A stretch of DNA of 64,000 nt from Jannaschia rubra (GCF_001403735.1 NZ_CXPG01000025.1:1-64000), one strand, 5' to 3'; positions 33,261 to 43,572 are shown, counted from the stretch's first letter. The notes: generated from the sequence alone by a model not told the origin. Made by a program: numbers and translations.

Positions 33261-33989
33261 TCAGCGCGCCATCCAGCCCCCGTCCACCGTGACCACCGTG
33301 CCGTGGATGTACTCCGACGCCGGAGCGGCCAGGAACACCGCCGTCTGCGCGATGTCCTCGGGCCGACCCCAGCGGCCCGCCGGGATGCGCTCCAGGATGG
33401 CGCGGTGGCGGTCCTCGTCGGCGCGCAGGGCTTCGGTGTTGTTCGTCTCGATGTACCCCGGCGCGATGGCGTTGACGCCGATGCCCCTCGCCGCCCATTC
33501 GTTCGCAAGGATCTTCGTCACCCCCGCGACCCCGTGTTTCGCCGCCGTGTAGGACGGCACTCGCACGCCCCCCTGGAACGACAGGAGCGAGGCGATGTTG
33601 ACGATCCGCCCCCCGGCCCCGCGTTCCAGACAGGCGCGCGCGAAGGCCTGGCAGGTGAAGAACACCGCCTTGAGGTTGACGTCGATCACCGCGTCCCAGT
33701 CGGCCTCCGTGAACTCCAGGCTGTCGGCGCGGCGGATGATGCCCGCGTTGTTGACCAGCACGTCCACGGCCCGATCCGCGAACACGTCCCGCGCCGCCAT
33801 CGGGTCGGCGAAGTCGAGCGCCAGCTCCTCCGCGCTCTCGATCCGCCCAGCCGTTTCCGCGCAGGACGATCGCCCGGCGCAGATCACATGCGCCCCCGCC
33901 TGCCCCATGGCCACCGCGACGGCCTGCCCGATGCCGGTGTTCGCGCCCGTCACGAGCGCGGTGCGGCCTTCCAGCGAAAAGGGGTTCAT
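33261..33989 (-). CDS. kduD: 2-dehydro-3-deoxy-D-gluconate 5-dehydrogenase (KduD)
   Basis: A 242-aa SDR with FSLEGRTALVTGANTGIGQAVAVAM at the start, NNAGIIRRADSLEFTEADWDAVIDVNLKAVFFTCQA, the IASLLSFQGG catalytic serine segment, YTAAKHGV, and NAIAPGYIETNNTEALRADEDRHRAILERIPAGRWG. These are the distinctive KduD features, where NNAGIIRR and APGYIETNNT are nearly diagnostic. It reduces 2,5-diketo-3-deoxygluconate to KDG. The ATG overlaps kduI by four bases. Confidence 0.92.
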   Translation of the reverse strand: MNPFSLEGRTALVTGANTGIGQAVAVAMGQAGAHVICAGRSSCAETAGRIESAEELALDFADPMAARDVFADRAVDVLVNNAGIIRRADSLEFTEADWDAVIDVNLKAVFFTCQAFARACLERGAGGRIVNIASLLSFQGGVRVPSYTAAKHGVAGVTKILANEWAARGIGVNAIAPGYIETNNTEALRADEDRHRAILERIPAGRWGRPEDIAQTAVFLAAPASEYIHGTVVTVDGGWMAR

Positions 33990-34810
33990 CGCAGGTCTTC
34001 CATGGCGACCATGTCCATGTCGGCGAAATCGACGTTGTCGCCGGCCATCGCCCAGCAGAAGGTATAGGGTGCCGTACCCGCGCCGCAGTGGATCGACCAG
34101 GGGGGCGAGATCACCGCCTCCTCGTTCGCCATGACGATGTGGCGCGTCTCCGAGGGCTCGCCCATGAAGTGGAACACCCGCGCGTCCTCAGGCAGGTCGA
34201 AATAGAGATAGGCCTCCATCCGCCGGTCGTGCAGATGCGCGGGCATCGTGTTCCAGAGCGAGCCGGGCTGGAACTGCGTGTAGCCCATCAGAAGCTGGCA
34301 GGTCTCGACCACCTCGGGGTGCAGGAACTGGATGATGACGCGCTCGTTCGCCGTTTCGCGGGACCCCAGCTCCACCCGCCGCGCATCCTTCAGCTTGACG
34401 AGCCTCGTCGGGCAGGTCCGGTGCGCGGGCGCCGACAGGACGTAGAACCGCCCCTTTCCGCCGAACTCGACCGGCCCGGCGCCCATGCCGACATAGAGCA
34501 CCTCGCCCCGCTCCAGCGCATGCGCCTCGCCGTCCACGGTGACGGTGCCCGCGTCGCCGATGTTGAGCACGCCCATCTCGCGGCGGTCCAGAAACCCGGG
34601 CGTCCCCGTCTCGGCCACATGGTCCAGCGTCAGCGTTCCGTCGCCGGGCACCGCCGACCCCAGGATCAGGCGGTCGTAATGCGTATAGATCAGCCGGATC
34701 TCTCCGGGCGCGAACAGGTCGCCCACGTGGAAGTGACGGCGCAGGTCCGTGGTGTCGAGGGTCTTCGCGCTCTCGGGGTCGATGGCATGGCGGGTGTCGG
34801 TTCGGGTCAT
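33986..34810 (-). CDS. kduI: 5-keto-4-deoxyuronate isomerase (KduI)
   Basis: A 274-aa cupin-fold isomerase, close to the usual 278. It converts 5-keto-4-deoxyuronate (DEH/DKI), the ring-opened unsaturated uronate from pectin or alginate, to 2,5-diketo-3-deoxygluconate. The zinc site is visible as MPAHLHDRRMEAYLYFDL (H-x-H and E) plus H in ETRHIVMANEEAVISPPWSIHCGAGT. REMGVLNIGDAG and CQLLMGYTQFQPGSLWNTMP are family hallmarks. ATG 34810 follows AAGGA; a longer frame to 34885 is not supported. Confidence 0.93.
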   Translation of the reverse strand: MTRTDTRHAIDPESAKTLDTTDLRRHFHVGDLFAPGEIRLIYTHYDRLILGSAVPGDGTLTLDHVAETGTPGFLDRREMGVLNIGDAGTVTVDGEAHALERGEVLYVGMGAGPVEFGGKGRFYVLSAPAHRTCPTRLVKLKDARRVELGSRETANERVIIQFLHPEVVETCQLLMGYTQFQPGSLWNTMPAHLHDRRMEAYLYFDLPEDARVFHFMGEPSETRHIVMANEEAVISPPWSIHCGAGTAPYTFCWAMAGDNVDFADMDMVAMEDLR

Positions 34811-34906
34811 GGCATATCCTTGCGGTTCAGAGAAAATCGTCGCGGCGGGGGGTGAACCCGTCGATGGGGGTGCCGGATTCGACATCGGGAAGGGACGCGG
34901 GATACC

Positions 34907-36187
34907 TCATCGGAACAGGGCCGGAAGCCAGAGCGACAGGGCGGGAACGTAGGTCACCGCCAGCAGCACGCCCACCGCGGCGAAGTAGAAGGGCCAGATC
35001 GTGCGCACGACCTGCCAGATCGGGATCCGGCCGACCGCGCAGCCCACGAACAGGACCGCGCCCACCGGCGGCGTGCAGAGCCCGATGCCGAGGTTGAGGA
35101 TCAGGATCACCCCGAAGTGCACCGGGTCGACCCCGAAGGCCATCGCGACCGGCAGGAAGATCGGCGTGGTGATCACGATGAGCGGCGACATGTCCATGAA
35201 CGTGCCCAGGATCAGCAGGACGACGTTGAGCAGCAGCAGGATCACGATGGGATTGTCCGACACGCCCTGCAGCAGCGCGACCATCGACGCCGGCACCTTG
35301 GTGTAGGCCAGAAGCCAGCCGAAGGCCGCGGCGCAGCCGATCACCAACAGCACCATGGCCGTCGTCCGCACCGCGGCGAAGGTGGCCGCGACGAAGTCGT
35401 CCCAGGCAAGGCTGCGGTAGACGAAGAACGTCACGACCAGCGCATAGACCACCGCGATGTTCGAGGATTCCGACGCGGTGAACACGCCCGAGCGCACGCC
35501 CCCGAAGATGATCGCCACCAGCACCAGACCGGGGGCCGCCGATACGAACATCGTGCCGATGATGCGGAACCCCTCGAACGGCTGAACCGGATAGCCCCGG
35601 CGCCGGGCGACGTGCCATGCGGTCACCATCAGCGCCGCGGCCAGCAGGAAGCCGGGCAGGATGCCGGCGGTGAACAGATCGGCGATGGAGATGCGGCCGC
35701 CCGCGGCGATGGAATAGATGATCATGTTGTGCGACGGCGGCAGCAGGAGCGCTATGATCGAGGAGACGACGGTGACGTTGACGGCGTAGTCCCGGTCGTA
35801 GCCGCGCGCCACCATCTGCGGCACCATCAGGCCGCCGACCGCGCTGGCATCCGCGGCCGCCGAACCGGACACGCCGCCGAACATGACGCTCGCCAGCACG
35901 TTGACCTGCCCCAGCCCGCCGCGCAGGTGGCCGACGAAAGCCCCGGCCAGCGCCACCAGCCGGCGCGCGATGTCGCCGCGCACCATGAGGTCGCCCGCGA
36001 AGATGAAGAACGGGATCGCCATGAGCGCGAAGACCGACACGCCCGAGTTCAGCCGCTGGAACACGACGACGGGCGGCAGGCCCAGATAGACGATGGTCGC
36101 GAAGCTGCTGACGCCCAGGCAGAAGGCGACGGGCGTGCCGATCAGCAGAAGGAACGTGAAGGTTCCGAAAAGCACCCAGAGTTCCAT
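34907..36187 (-). CDS. dctM: TRAP transporter large permease (DctM type), cassette 3
   Basis: A 426-aa channel subunit with FFIFAGDLMVRGDIARRLVALAGAFVGHLRGG, MFGGVSGSAAADASAVGGLMVP, IIALLLPPSHNMIIYSIAAGG, VFTASESSNIAVVYAL and GLCTPPVGAVLFVGCAVG. The SHNMIIYS variant is common in uronate-type TRAP systems. Its ATG shares one base with the dctQ stop (TGATG). It lies just upstream of kduI on the minus strand, so the substrate is likely an unsaturated or free uronate. Confidence 0.87.
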   Translation of the reverse strand: MELWVLFGTFTFLLLIGTPVAFCLGVSSFATIVYLGLPPVVVFQRLNSGVSVFALMAIPFFIFAGDLMVRGDIARRLVALAGAFVGHLRGGLGQVNVLASVMFGGVSGSAAADASAVGGLMVPQMVARGYDRDYAVNVTVVSSIIALLLPPSHNMIIYSIAAGGRISIADLFTAGILPGFLLAAALMVTAWHVARRRGYPVQPFEGFRIIGTMFVSAAPGLVLVAIIFGGVRSGVFTASESSNIAVVYALVVTFFVYRSLAWDDFVAATFAAVRTTAMVLLVIGCAAAFGWLLAYTKVPASMVALLQGVSDNPIVILLLLNVVLLILGTFMDMSPLIVITTPIFLPVAMAFGVDPVHFGVILILNLGIGLCTPPVGAVLFVGCAVGRIPIWQVVRTIWPFYFAAVGVLLAVTYVPALSLWLPALFR

Positions 36188-36723
36188 CAGTCGATCGTCG
36201 CCTCCTCGCCGAAGCGGGCCGTCTGAAGCCCGGCCGCCCGACGCGCGATGCGCTCGGCCGAGAACAGCGCGACGAGGGCGCCGCCCGCCACCAGCGGCAG
36301 GAAGTCGAAAGCCCCCGAGATGCCCAGCGATGGCAACACGTTGCCCGACGTCCGGTATGCGAGCGACGCGCCATACCAGATCATCGCGAGGCCGAAGCCG
36401 CCCACCGCCAGGTCCGACACCGTGTGCAGCACCTTCACCACGCGGTCCGGCAGGAAATAGAGGACCACGTCGAAGCTGAGGTGATAGCCTTCGCGGATGC
36501 CGACCGCGGCGCCGAGGAAGATGAACCAGCCCATGACCATCACGGACGCGGGTTCCGTCCAGACGATGCTGTCGTTGAGGACGTAGCGCCAGAACACCTG
36601 ACACGCGATCATCGCCGTCATCGACACCAGCCCGATGCCCGCGACCCAGAGGGCCCCGCGCGCGAGCAGACCCGTGGCGCGGGCGATCCGGGCCATCGGC
36701 CCGCGTGGTGCAGTGCGGTTCAC
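36187..36723 (-). CDS. dctQ: TRAP transporter small permease (DctQ type), cassette 3
   Basis: A 178-aa membrane subunit. ALWVAGIGLVSMTAMIACQVFWRYVLNDSIVWTEPASVMVMGWFIFLGAAVGIREGYHLSF-type sequence gives helices 1-2 and the R-E-G-Y-H-L-S-F stretch typical of DctQ. The start is GTG 36723, with a GGGGGG tract upstream; ATG 36696 is an alternative. Confidence 0.83.
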   Translation of the reverse strand: MNRTAPRGPMARIARATGLLARGALWVAGIGLVSMTAMIACQVFWRYVLNDSIVWTEPASVMVMGWFIFLGAAVGIREGYHLSFDVVLYFLPDRVVKVLHTVSDLAVGGFGLAMIWYGASLAYRTSGNVLPSLGISGAFDFLPLVAGGALVALFSAERIARRAAGLQTARFGEEATID

Positions 36724-36740
36724 GTCGCCCCCCGGAGAAT

Positions 36741-36766
36741 GCGGGGCCCCGCAGGCCGGGCCCCGC
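36741..36766 (-). promoter_or_regulatory. 9-bp GC hairpin between dctP and dctQ
   Basis: GCGGGGCCC (36741-36749) pairs perfectly with GGGCCCCGC (36758-36766) around an eight-base loop, in the short spacer after the binding-protein gene. Confidence 0.62.
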
Positions 36767-36772
36767 GTGTCA

Positions 36773-37756
36773 TCACTCGGTCGCCTGAATGCGCTCGACC
36801 ATGTCCTTGAGCTTGTCGGAGGTCACGTATTTCTCATAGACCGGGACCATCGCCTCGATGAAGGGGGTCTTGTCGATGTCGGTGACGATCTCGACGCCCG
36901 CGTCGCGGACCTTCTGCTCCGACTCCGCCTCCCGCTCGGTCCAGAGCTCGCGCATGACCGGCACGCTGTCCTTGGCGGCCTGGCGGACCATCTCCTGATC
37001 CTCGGGCGAGAGCGCGTCGAAGGAGGATTTCGCCATCACCAGCACTTCGGGCACGATCAGGTGCTGATCGAGGGTGTAGTATTTCGCCACCTCGAAATGC
37101 CCCGAGGAATCGTAGCTGGGCCAGTTGTTCTCGGCCCCGTCGATCACGCCCGTCTGGATGGAGGAATAGACCTCGCCATAGGGCATCGGCGTCGCGTTGG
37201 CGCCGAGGGCGTCGACCATGTCGACGAAGATGTCGGACTGCATCACGCGGAACTTCATGCCCGCCAGATCCTCGATCGAGGTGATCGGCTTCTCGGAGTT
37301 GTAGAAGCTGCGCGAACCGGAATCGTAGAACGCGAGACCCACCAGGTCGTGCGCCTCGAAGGCGTCGAGGATCTCCTGCCCGATCGGCCCGTCCATGACG
37401 TCGTGCATATGCTCGACCGACCGGAAGATGTAGGGCAGCGAGACGACCTGCGTCTCCTCCACGATGTTGTTGAACGGCCCGAGCGAGACGCGGTTCATGT
37501 CGATCACGCCGAACTGGGTCTGCTCGATCGTGTCCTTCTCCTCGCCGAGCTGCGCCGAGGGAAAGACCTCCACGCAGATGCGCCCGCTTGAGCGTTCGGT
37601 CAGCATCTCGCCCATCCGCTCCACGGCGACCACGGTAGGGTAGCCTTCGGGGTGCGTGTCGGCGGAGCGCAGGTTGACCTCGCAATCCGCGAAGGCCGCG
37701 CCGGCCATGGCGACGCTGGCGAGCAGCGCCGCGGTCAGTGTCCTGGTCGATGTCAT
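36773..37756 (-). CDS. dctP: TRAP transporter binding protein (DctP type), cassette 3, probable uronate
   Basis: A 327-aa periplasmic protein, signal peptide ending GAAFA and mature start [21 protein letters not shown]. It has the DctP features [72 protein letters not shown]-type segment. The PYGEVY and ENNWPSY stretches are frequent in glucuronate/galacturonate-binding DctP proteins. Operon mates KduI and KduD support a uronate ligand. GGGAGGAAACC precedes the ATG. Confidence 0.87.
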   Translation of the reverse strand: MTSTRTLTAALLASVAMAGAAFADCEVNLRSADTHPEGYPTVVAVERMGEMLTERSSGRICVEVFPSAQLGEEKDTIEQTQFGVIDMNRVSLGPFNNIVEETQVVSLPYIFRSVEHMHDVMDGPIGQEILDAFEAHDLVGLAFYDSGSRSFYNSEKPITSIEDLAGMKFRVMQSDIFVDMVDALGANATPMPYGEVYSSIQTGVIDGAENNWPSYDSSGHFEVAKYYTLDQHLIVPEVLVMAKSSFDALSPEDQEMVRQAAKDSVPVMRELWTEREAESEQKVRDAGVEIVTDIDKTPFIEAMVPVYEKYVTSDKLKDMVERIQATE

Positions 37757-37932
37757 CTCTGGTTTCCTCCCTTTGAGATCGTCGTCACAGGTGGCGGACC
37801 CTCTTCATGGGGCCGCAGGCCGGATCGGCCGCCACGTCGTGCGCGATGGTCCGGGTCGATGACCCGGCCGGATATGGACGCCCTGGATCGGGTCTCGACA
37901 TCCCCACCACTCCCTTTCCGACCGCTGTCGCA

Positions 37933-37950
37933 CCGCCCCCCCCCGGGCGG
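37933..37950. other. C-run hairpin in the dctP upstream region
   Basis: CCGCCC (37933-37938) and GGGCGG (37945-37950) flank six further C bases, making a nine-base C homopolymer. It can fold, but the homopolymer is also a place where base counts may be wrong. Confidence 0.35.
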
Positions 37951-37972
37951 TCGGGCAACAGGATCGCTTCCC

Positions 37973-38004
37973 ATTCTGGTATTCTGGTATGCCAGATTCG
38001 TCAA
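37973..38004 (-). promoter_or_regulatory. Candidate GntR operator and promoter of the uronate TRAP/kdu operon
   Basis: A perfect tandem repeat ATTCTGGT x2 (37973-37988) runs into the palindrome TCTGG-TATG-CCAGA (37983-37996). Its core CTGGTATGCCAG resembles the TGGTATACCA core bound by UxuR/ExuR-type FadR-family regulators. On the minus strand a TTGACG -35 (37999-38004) places the palindrome in the promoter spacer, as expected for repression. The dctP start lies about 220 bases downstream. Confidence 0.5.
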
Positions 38005-38054
38005 ACACGGAAAGCGCCGACCGAAGGGGCCATTCTGCATCGGGCGCCTTTCGC

Positions 38055-39419
38055 CTAGGTCTCCACCGAGGCCAATTTCCAGTCGCCGCGGAAAAGGCGG
38101 GAATGGAAGGCGGGAAACTTGATCAGTTCCTCGATCAGCAGGAGCGAGAAGACCCAGACGACGGGCACGCCGGGGTAAAGCACCAGCAGCGCGGTGACGG
38201 GAACGCGGAACAGCCACTGCGACCAGACGAAGACGTGCATCACATAGACCGTCTCGCCGGCGGCCCGCAGCGTGTTGCCACAGATCGCGTTCGACCCCTT
38301 GGGGAACGGCAAAAGCAGCAGGACCGGCCAGAAGCTGAGCAGGGTGGCGCGGGTCGTCGGGTGCAGTTCGGAATAGATCCAGGGCGAAAGCGCGATGATC
38401 GTCAGATAGATCGCGGCCACCACCCCTGCCGCGACGAAGGCCGCGCGCCACGCGCCACCTAGAAAGCGTTCGAGCGTTTCGCCCCGCCTGTCGCTGCCCA
38501 GAAGCTGCGCCACGATGATGCCGGTGGCCTGCGCCCAGGACATGCCGACGGTGCCGGCGACCTGGACCCACGGCATGATCAGCGTCATCGCCGCGAAGGC
38601 GTTCACGTCGAGTTTGGCGTAGAGCAGCATGCAGACGTTTGACGCTACCGTGGCGCTCACGAAGGTCGCGGCGATGGGCCAGGCGAAGGCCAGGTGCCGC
38701 CGGAGCGACGCGCGGAAGGTGCCGTTCCGCCAGCCCGGAACGCCACGGTGGAACGCCGTCCTGCGCCACAGGCACAGCCCGAGGAAGGCCGCCTGAAGCA
38801 GCGCGGCCGTGGCGCTGCCGACGGCCGCGCCGACCACGCCCATCTCCGGCGCGCCCAGCAGGCCATGAATGAAGGAAATGCTGACGCCGATGTTGACCGG
38901 CACCCCTAGCAGATAGCTGTAGAGTGGCAGACGGGTCTCGCCGGTCCCGTTGAAATAGGCCGACAGGCATTGATGGACCGATTCCGCCGCGATCACGACG
39001 GCGAAAACCAGAAGATAGCGTCGCGCCTGATCGGCGATCCATGCGTCGTGGGCAAGGCCGTCGATGATCGGTCCCGCCGCGAAGGCCAGCAGGACCAGCC
39101 CCAGGGCGCAGGCGGCGACGTTGATCGCGAGGCCCGAGAACAGCGCCGATTTCAGAAAGCTCGCGTCGCCGGTGCCGGAGGCCTGCGCGATGCGGATCTG
39201 CGTGGCGTTGGAGAATGCCAGCAGGACGCCGAGCAGCAGCCCCGCGATGGCCGCGGCCAGCCCCAGCACCGCGATCGCCTGCTCGCCCAGTCCCGACACG
39301 AGGTAGGCATCGATCACCACGATGCCGTGCAGCATGATCGCCTTCAGCGTCAGCGGCCAGGCGAGGTCGAAGACGACGCGGGCGGGCGAGGTCGTGGGGT
39401 CGGCGGGAAGGACGGACAT
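38055..39419 (-). CDS. MATE-family multidrug/organic efflux transporter
   Basis: A 454-aa protein with 12 hydrophobic segments in two similar halves, as in MATE exporters. LAWPLTLKAIMLHGIVVIDAYLVSGLGEQAIAVLGLA opens the first half and AFAWPIAATFVSATVASNVCMLLYAKLDVNAFAAMTLIMPW the second. It exports cationic or other small organic compounds by ion antiport. It follows the GntR regulator gene on the same strand, between the two uronate loci. Whether it belongs to that metabolism, for example by exporting an intermediate, is open. Confidence 0.82.
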   Translation of the reverse strand: MSVLPADPTTSPARVVFDLAWPLTLKAIMLHGIVVIDAYLVSGLGEQAIAVLGLAAAIAGLLLGVLLAFSNATQIRIAQASGTGDASFLKSALFSGLAINVAACALGLVLLAFAAGPIIDGLAHDAWIADQARRYLLVFAVVIAAESVHQCLSAYFNGTGETRLPLYSYLLGVPVNIGVSISFIHGLLGAPEMGVVGAAVGSATAALLQAAFLGLCLWRRTAFHRGVPGWRNGTFRASLRRHLAFAWPIAATFVSATVASNVCMLLYAKLDVNAFAAMTLIMPWVQVAGTVGMSWAQATGIIVAQLLGSDRRGETLERFLGGAWRAAFVAAGVVAAIYLTIIALSPWIYSELHPTTRATLLSFWPVLLLLPFPKGSNAICGNTLRAAGETVYVMHVFVWSQWLFRVPVTALLVLYPGVPVVWVFSLLLIEELIKFPAFHSRLFRGDWKLASVET

Positions 39420-39472
39420 CGGGAAGCGGGCCTCATGGGGCGACGTGCGGAAACCGGGCCCGGCGCCGGTGC

Positions 39473-39506
39473 GGCGGCCCTTGCGACGGCGACCTTCGGG
39501 GCCGCC
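39473..39506 (-). terminator. Hairpin between the GntR and MATE genes
   Basis: GGCGGCCC (39473-39480) and GGGCCGCC (39499-39506) form an 8-bp stem over an 18-base loop just past the regulator stop. No T run, so termination would be partial. Confidence 0.35.
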
Positions 39507-39518
39507 TCCGTCGTCGGT

Positions 39519-40211
39519 TCAGTCGTCTTCGGGTTCGAAGTAGTTGGCGTTCGTCGTCGTGATATGCTCGATCGTCTCGTCCAGCCGCCCGAGGTGAAGC
39601 ATCCCGATCTCGATGGCGCGATCGGGATCGCGGGCCTTGACCGCTTCGGCGATCGCCTCGTGATCCCTGACGAGTTCGGGCATCCGGTCTTCCTTGGCCA
39701 GGCTCAGCATGCACAGCCGGTCGACCTTGGCCTTTTCGGCCTGGATGACGTCGAACACGAAGTCGGCTTCCGCGATATCGCAAAGGGTCTTGTGAAAGGC
39801 ATAGTCGAGCGCGACGAAGGCGTCGAAGTCGCGCTCCGCGATGATCCGGGCCTGTTCGGCCAGCCGCGCGTCGAGCATCGCCGCGCCCTCGGCATCGCAA
39901 AGGTCCGCCGCGCGGCGCAGCACTTCCCTCTCGACGGCGGCGCGGACGAACCGCGATTTCCTGACCTCACGCGCCGAGAACCGCCTGACTTCCGTGGCCC
40001 GCTGCGGGCGGATCAGCAGAAGATCGAGGTTGGCGAGGCGGCTGAACGCATCGCGGACCGGCTGTCGCGAGACGCCGAAACGGGCGGCGATCTCGGCTTC
40101 CGAGATCTTGTCTCCCGGACGCAGGCGCAGCGACAGGATCTCGTCCTGCAGATAGTCGAAGATGTCGTCAACGCTCGTCCGACGCTGACCAAGCTGTGTC
40201 ACCTGATCCAT
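39519..40211 (-). CDS. GntR-family regulator (FadR subfamily, FCD domain)
   Basis: A 230-aa regulator. The winged helix at about residues 15-80 includes LRPGDKISEAEIAARFGVSRQPVRDAFSRLANLDLL. The all-helical FCD domain keeps its metal and ligand histidines: D-x3-H in ALDYAFHKTLCDI, H in VRDHEAIAEAV, H in GMLHLGRLDETI. FadR-type FCD regulators commonly sense uronates and aldonates. It is divergent from the alginate importer operon across a 373-base control region and probably binds the two similar palindromes at 37983-37996 and 40480-40491. GGGAGGACG precedes ATG 40211. Confidence 0.87.
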   Translation of the reverse strand: MDQVTQLGQRRTSVDDIFDYLQDEILSLRLRPGDKISEAEIAARFGVSRQPVRDAFSRLANLDLLLIRPQRATEVRRFSAREVRKSRFVRAAVEREVLRRAADLCDAEGAAMLDARLAEQARIIAERDFDAFVALDYAFHKTLCDIAEADFVFDVIQAEKAKVDRLCMLSLAKEDRMPELVRDHEAIAEAVKARDPDRAIEIGMLHLGRLDETIEHITTTNANYFEPEDD

Positions 40212-40473
40212 TGTTCGTCCTCCCTGACGGTCGCCGTGCAACCGTATCGCGGCCTTCGACCCGTTCCTTGCAACGCCGTCCGCATCGTCACGGTCCGCCC
40301 ATGACACAGCCGACCGCCGGGCGTCGAGACGGAGACAGGCCGCGCCACGCGACGGTCGCGCGATGCCGACGGTAACGCGGGATCGATGCCCGGCAAGACG
40401 GCGACCATCGGGACGGCGGGTTTCTTCATCGATCGTTCCAACCTTCGGGACGCGACTCACGTTCAACAAACTT

Positions 40474-40503
40474 ATACTAGTCTACCAGATCGATTACTAG
40501 TAT
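40474..40503 (+). promoter_or_regulatory. Operator region of the alginate operon
   Basis: ATACTAGT (40474-40481) and ACTAGTAT (40496-40503) are perfect inverted repeats 14 bases apart. A TATACT -10 hexamer (40473-40478) overlaps the left arm. Between them lies TAGTCTACCA, which fits the TNGTNNACNA pattern of GntR/FadR operators; the 12-mer around it, CTAGTCTACCAG, matches 9 of 12 bases of the site before the kdu operon. The rest of 40212-40584 holds no gene. Confidence 0.5.
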
Positions 40504-40584
40504 CCCGGAGAGGACCTGGAGCGAATCGCATCGCGATCGCAGCGGGGATGGCTCGTGACGGTCCGCGCGTCGCAGGGAGGGAAG

Positions 40585-41681
<1,097 letters not shown>

Positions 41682-41685
<4 letters not shown>

Positions 41686-42677
41686 GCACCGAATACGATC
41701 CGACCGTCGGCCAGACCGAGGAGCTGGTCATCGAGGCGCGGGAGGCGCAGCGCGACCGCCGCCCCGGCCGCATCCGGAAGATCGGTGGCCACCTGCGGCA
41801 GGAATGGCAGCTTTACGTCATGCTGATCCCGACGGTCGTGTGGCTGGTCGTCTTTCTCTACAAGCCGATGTACGGGCTGCAAATCGCCTTCAAGGACTAC
41901 TCGATCTTCCGCGGCGTGGCGGACAGCCCGTGGATCGGGTTCGAGCATTTCCAGACCCTGTTCGGCAGCGACCAGTTCCTGCGGGCGCTGAAGAACACCG
42001 TCATCATCAGCTTCTACAGCCTGCTGTTCGGCTTTCCCATGCCGATCCTGCTGGCGCTGATGTTCAACGAGATCCTGAACCAGACGTTCCGGAAGACGGC
42101 GCAGACCATCGTCTATCTGCCGCACTTCATCTCGTCGGTCATCATCGCCGGTATCGTGATCACCGCGTTCTCGCCGTCGGCCGGCATCGTCAACACCATC
42201 CTGGGATGGTTCGGCATGGACTCCATCTATTTCCTGACCAGGCCGGAATGGTTCCGGCCGATCTTCGTCGGCACGGGGATCTGGCAGGAGGCGGGGTTCC
42301 AGTCGATCGTCTACCTTGCCGCCATCGCCGGGGTGTCGCCCACGCTCTACGAGAGCGCGGTCGTCGACGGCGCCAGTCGCTGGCAGATGGTGTGGAAGAT
42401 CACCGTGCCGTCGATCATGCCGACGATCATAATCATGCTGATCATCCGGATCGGGAACATCCTCGAAGTGTCGTTCGAGATGATCATCCTGCTTTACCAG
42501 CCGGCGACCTATCAGACGGCCGACGTGGTCAACACCTACATCTACCGTCAGGGCCTGCAGGGCGGGCAATACGACTTCGCCGCCGCCGCCGGCCTGTTCA
42601 ACGCGGTCGTGGCCTTCGTCCTCGTGATGACCGCCAACACGATTTCCAGGCGCTACTCGCGCACGTCGCTGTGGTGA
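41682..42677 (+). CDS. ABC transporter permease (AlgM1/LplB-like)
   Basis: A 331-aa permease with a long cytoplasmic N-terminus (about 45 residues, RDRRPGRIRKIGGHLRQEW), then six membrane segments. LYVMLIPTVVWLVVFLYKPMYGLQIAFKDYSIFRG is the LplB-type opening, and the coupling loop is LYESAVVDGASRWQMVWKITVPSIMP. LplB/AlgM1 permeases serve large or acidic oligosaccharides. It overlaps the ATPase gene and is followed by its partner after 13 bases. Confidence 0.86.
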
Positions 42678-42690
42678 GGAGGACCGCGCA

Positions 42691-43572
42691 ATGGCGAACA
42701 TGAACCTCTATTCGCGCGGCGACCGGCTGTTCGTCATCGTCAACATGGTGCTGATCGCACTGTTCACGATCTCGACGCTCTATCCGTTCATCTACATCGC
42801 GTCGATGTCCATGAGCACCGGCTTCGAGGCCCGCGCCGGAAACGTGATCCTGACGCCGGTGGGCTTCACGCTGGAGGCCTACAGGCAGGTGCTGAGCGAG
42901 CCGCTGTTCTGGTCGTCGTACATGAACACCTTCATCTACACCATCGGCGGCACGCTGATGAGCCTCGCGTTCATCATCCCCGGCGCCTACGCGCTGTCCA
43001 AGCCGCAGCTCTACGGGCGGCGCTTCTGGAACCTCGTGGTCGCCTTCACCATGTGGTTCAACGCCGGCCTGATCCCGTTCTTTCTGAACATGCGGGATCT
43101 CGGGCTGCTCGACAGCTATTTCGGCATCATGATCGGCTTTGCGGTCAACGGCTTCAACATCATCCTGTTGCGCAACTTCTTCGAGAGTATCCCCCGGAGC
43201 TTCGAGGAAGCCGCGCGCATGGACGGCGCCAACGAGTTCCAGGTGCTCTGGAAGGTCTATGTGCCGCTGTCGAAGCCGGCGATCGCCACGGTCGCGCTGT
43301 TCTGCATCGTGTCGCGCTGGAACGGCTTCTTCTGGGCGATGGTGCTCTTGCAGGACGAGGACAAGATCCCGCTGCAGGTCTACCTGCGCAAGGTGATCGT
43401 GGAGCTTTCCGACGACGAGGAATTCGCCACGTCGCTCCTCGCCTCGGCCTATTCCGTCGAGACGGTCACCGCGGCGATCATCGTCTGCTCGATCATCCCG
43501 ATCCTGCTCATCTATCCCTTCCTGCAGAAGTATTTCTCCAAGGGGATCCTGCTGGGCGGGGTGAAGGAATGA
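42691..43572 (+). CDS. ABC transporter permease (AlgM2/YtcP-like)
   Basis: A 293-aa permease: YSRGDRLFVIVNMVLIALFTISTLYPFIYIASMSMS at the N-terminus, MWFNAGLIPFFLNMRDLGLLDSYFGIMIGFAVNGFNIILLRNFFESIP in the centre (a YtcP hallmark), coupling loop SFEEAARMDGANEFQVLWKVYVPLSKP, and the terminal PFLQKYFSKGILLGGVKE. It forms the channel with the preceding protein. Confidence 0.87.
   Translation: MANMNLYSRGDRLFVIVNMVLIALFTISTLYPFIYIASMSMSTGFEARAGNVILTPVGFTLEAYRQVLSEPLFWSSYMNTFIYTIGGTLMSLAFIIPGAYALSKPQLYGRRFWNLVVAFTMWFNAGLIPFFLNMRDLGLLDSYFGIMIGFAVNGFNIILLRNFFESIPRSFEEAARMDGANEFQVLWKVYVPLSKPAIATVALFCIVSRWNGFFWAMVLLQDEDKIPLQVYLRKVIVELSDDEEFATSLLASAYSVETVTAAIIVCSIIPILLIYPFLQKYFSKGILLGGVKE

Noticed and set aside
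37939-37944. Nine-C run as a phase-variation tract
   Set aside because: It is intergenic, not in a coding frame or between promoter hexamers, and may equally be a sequencing inaccuracy.
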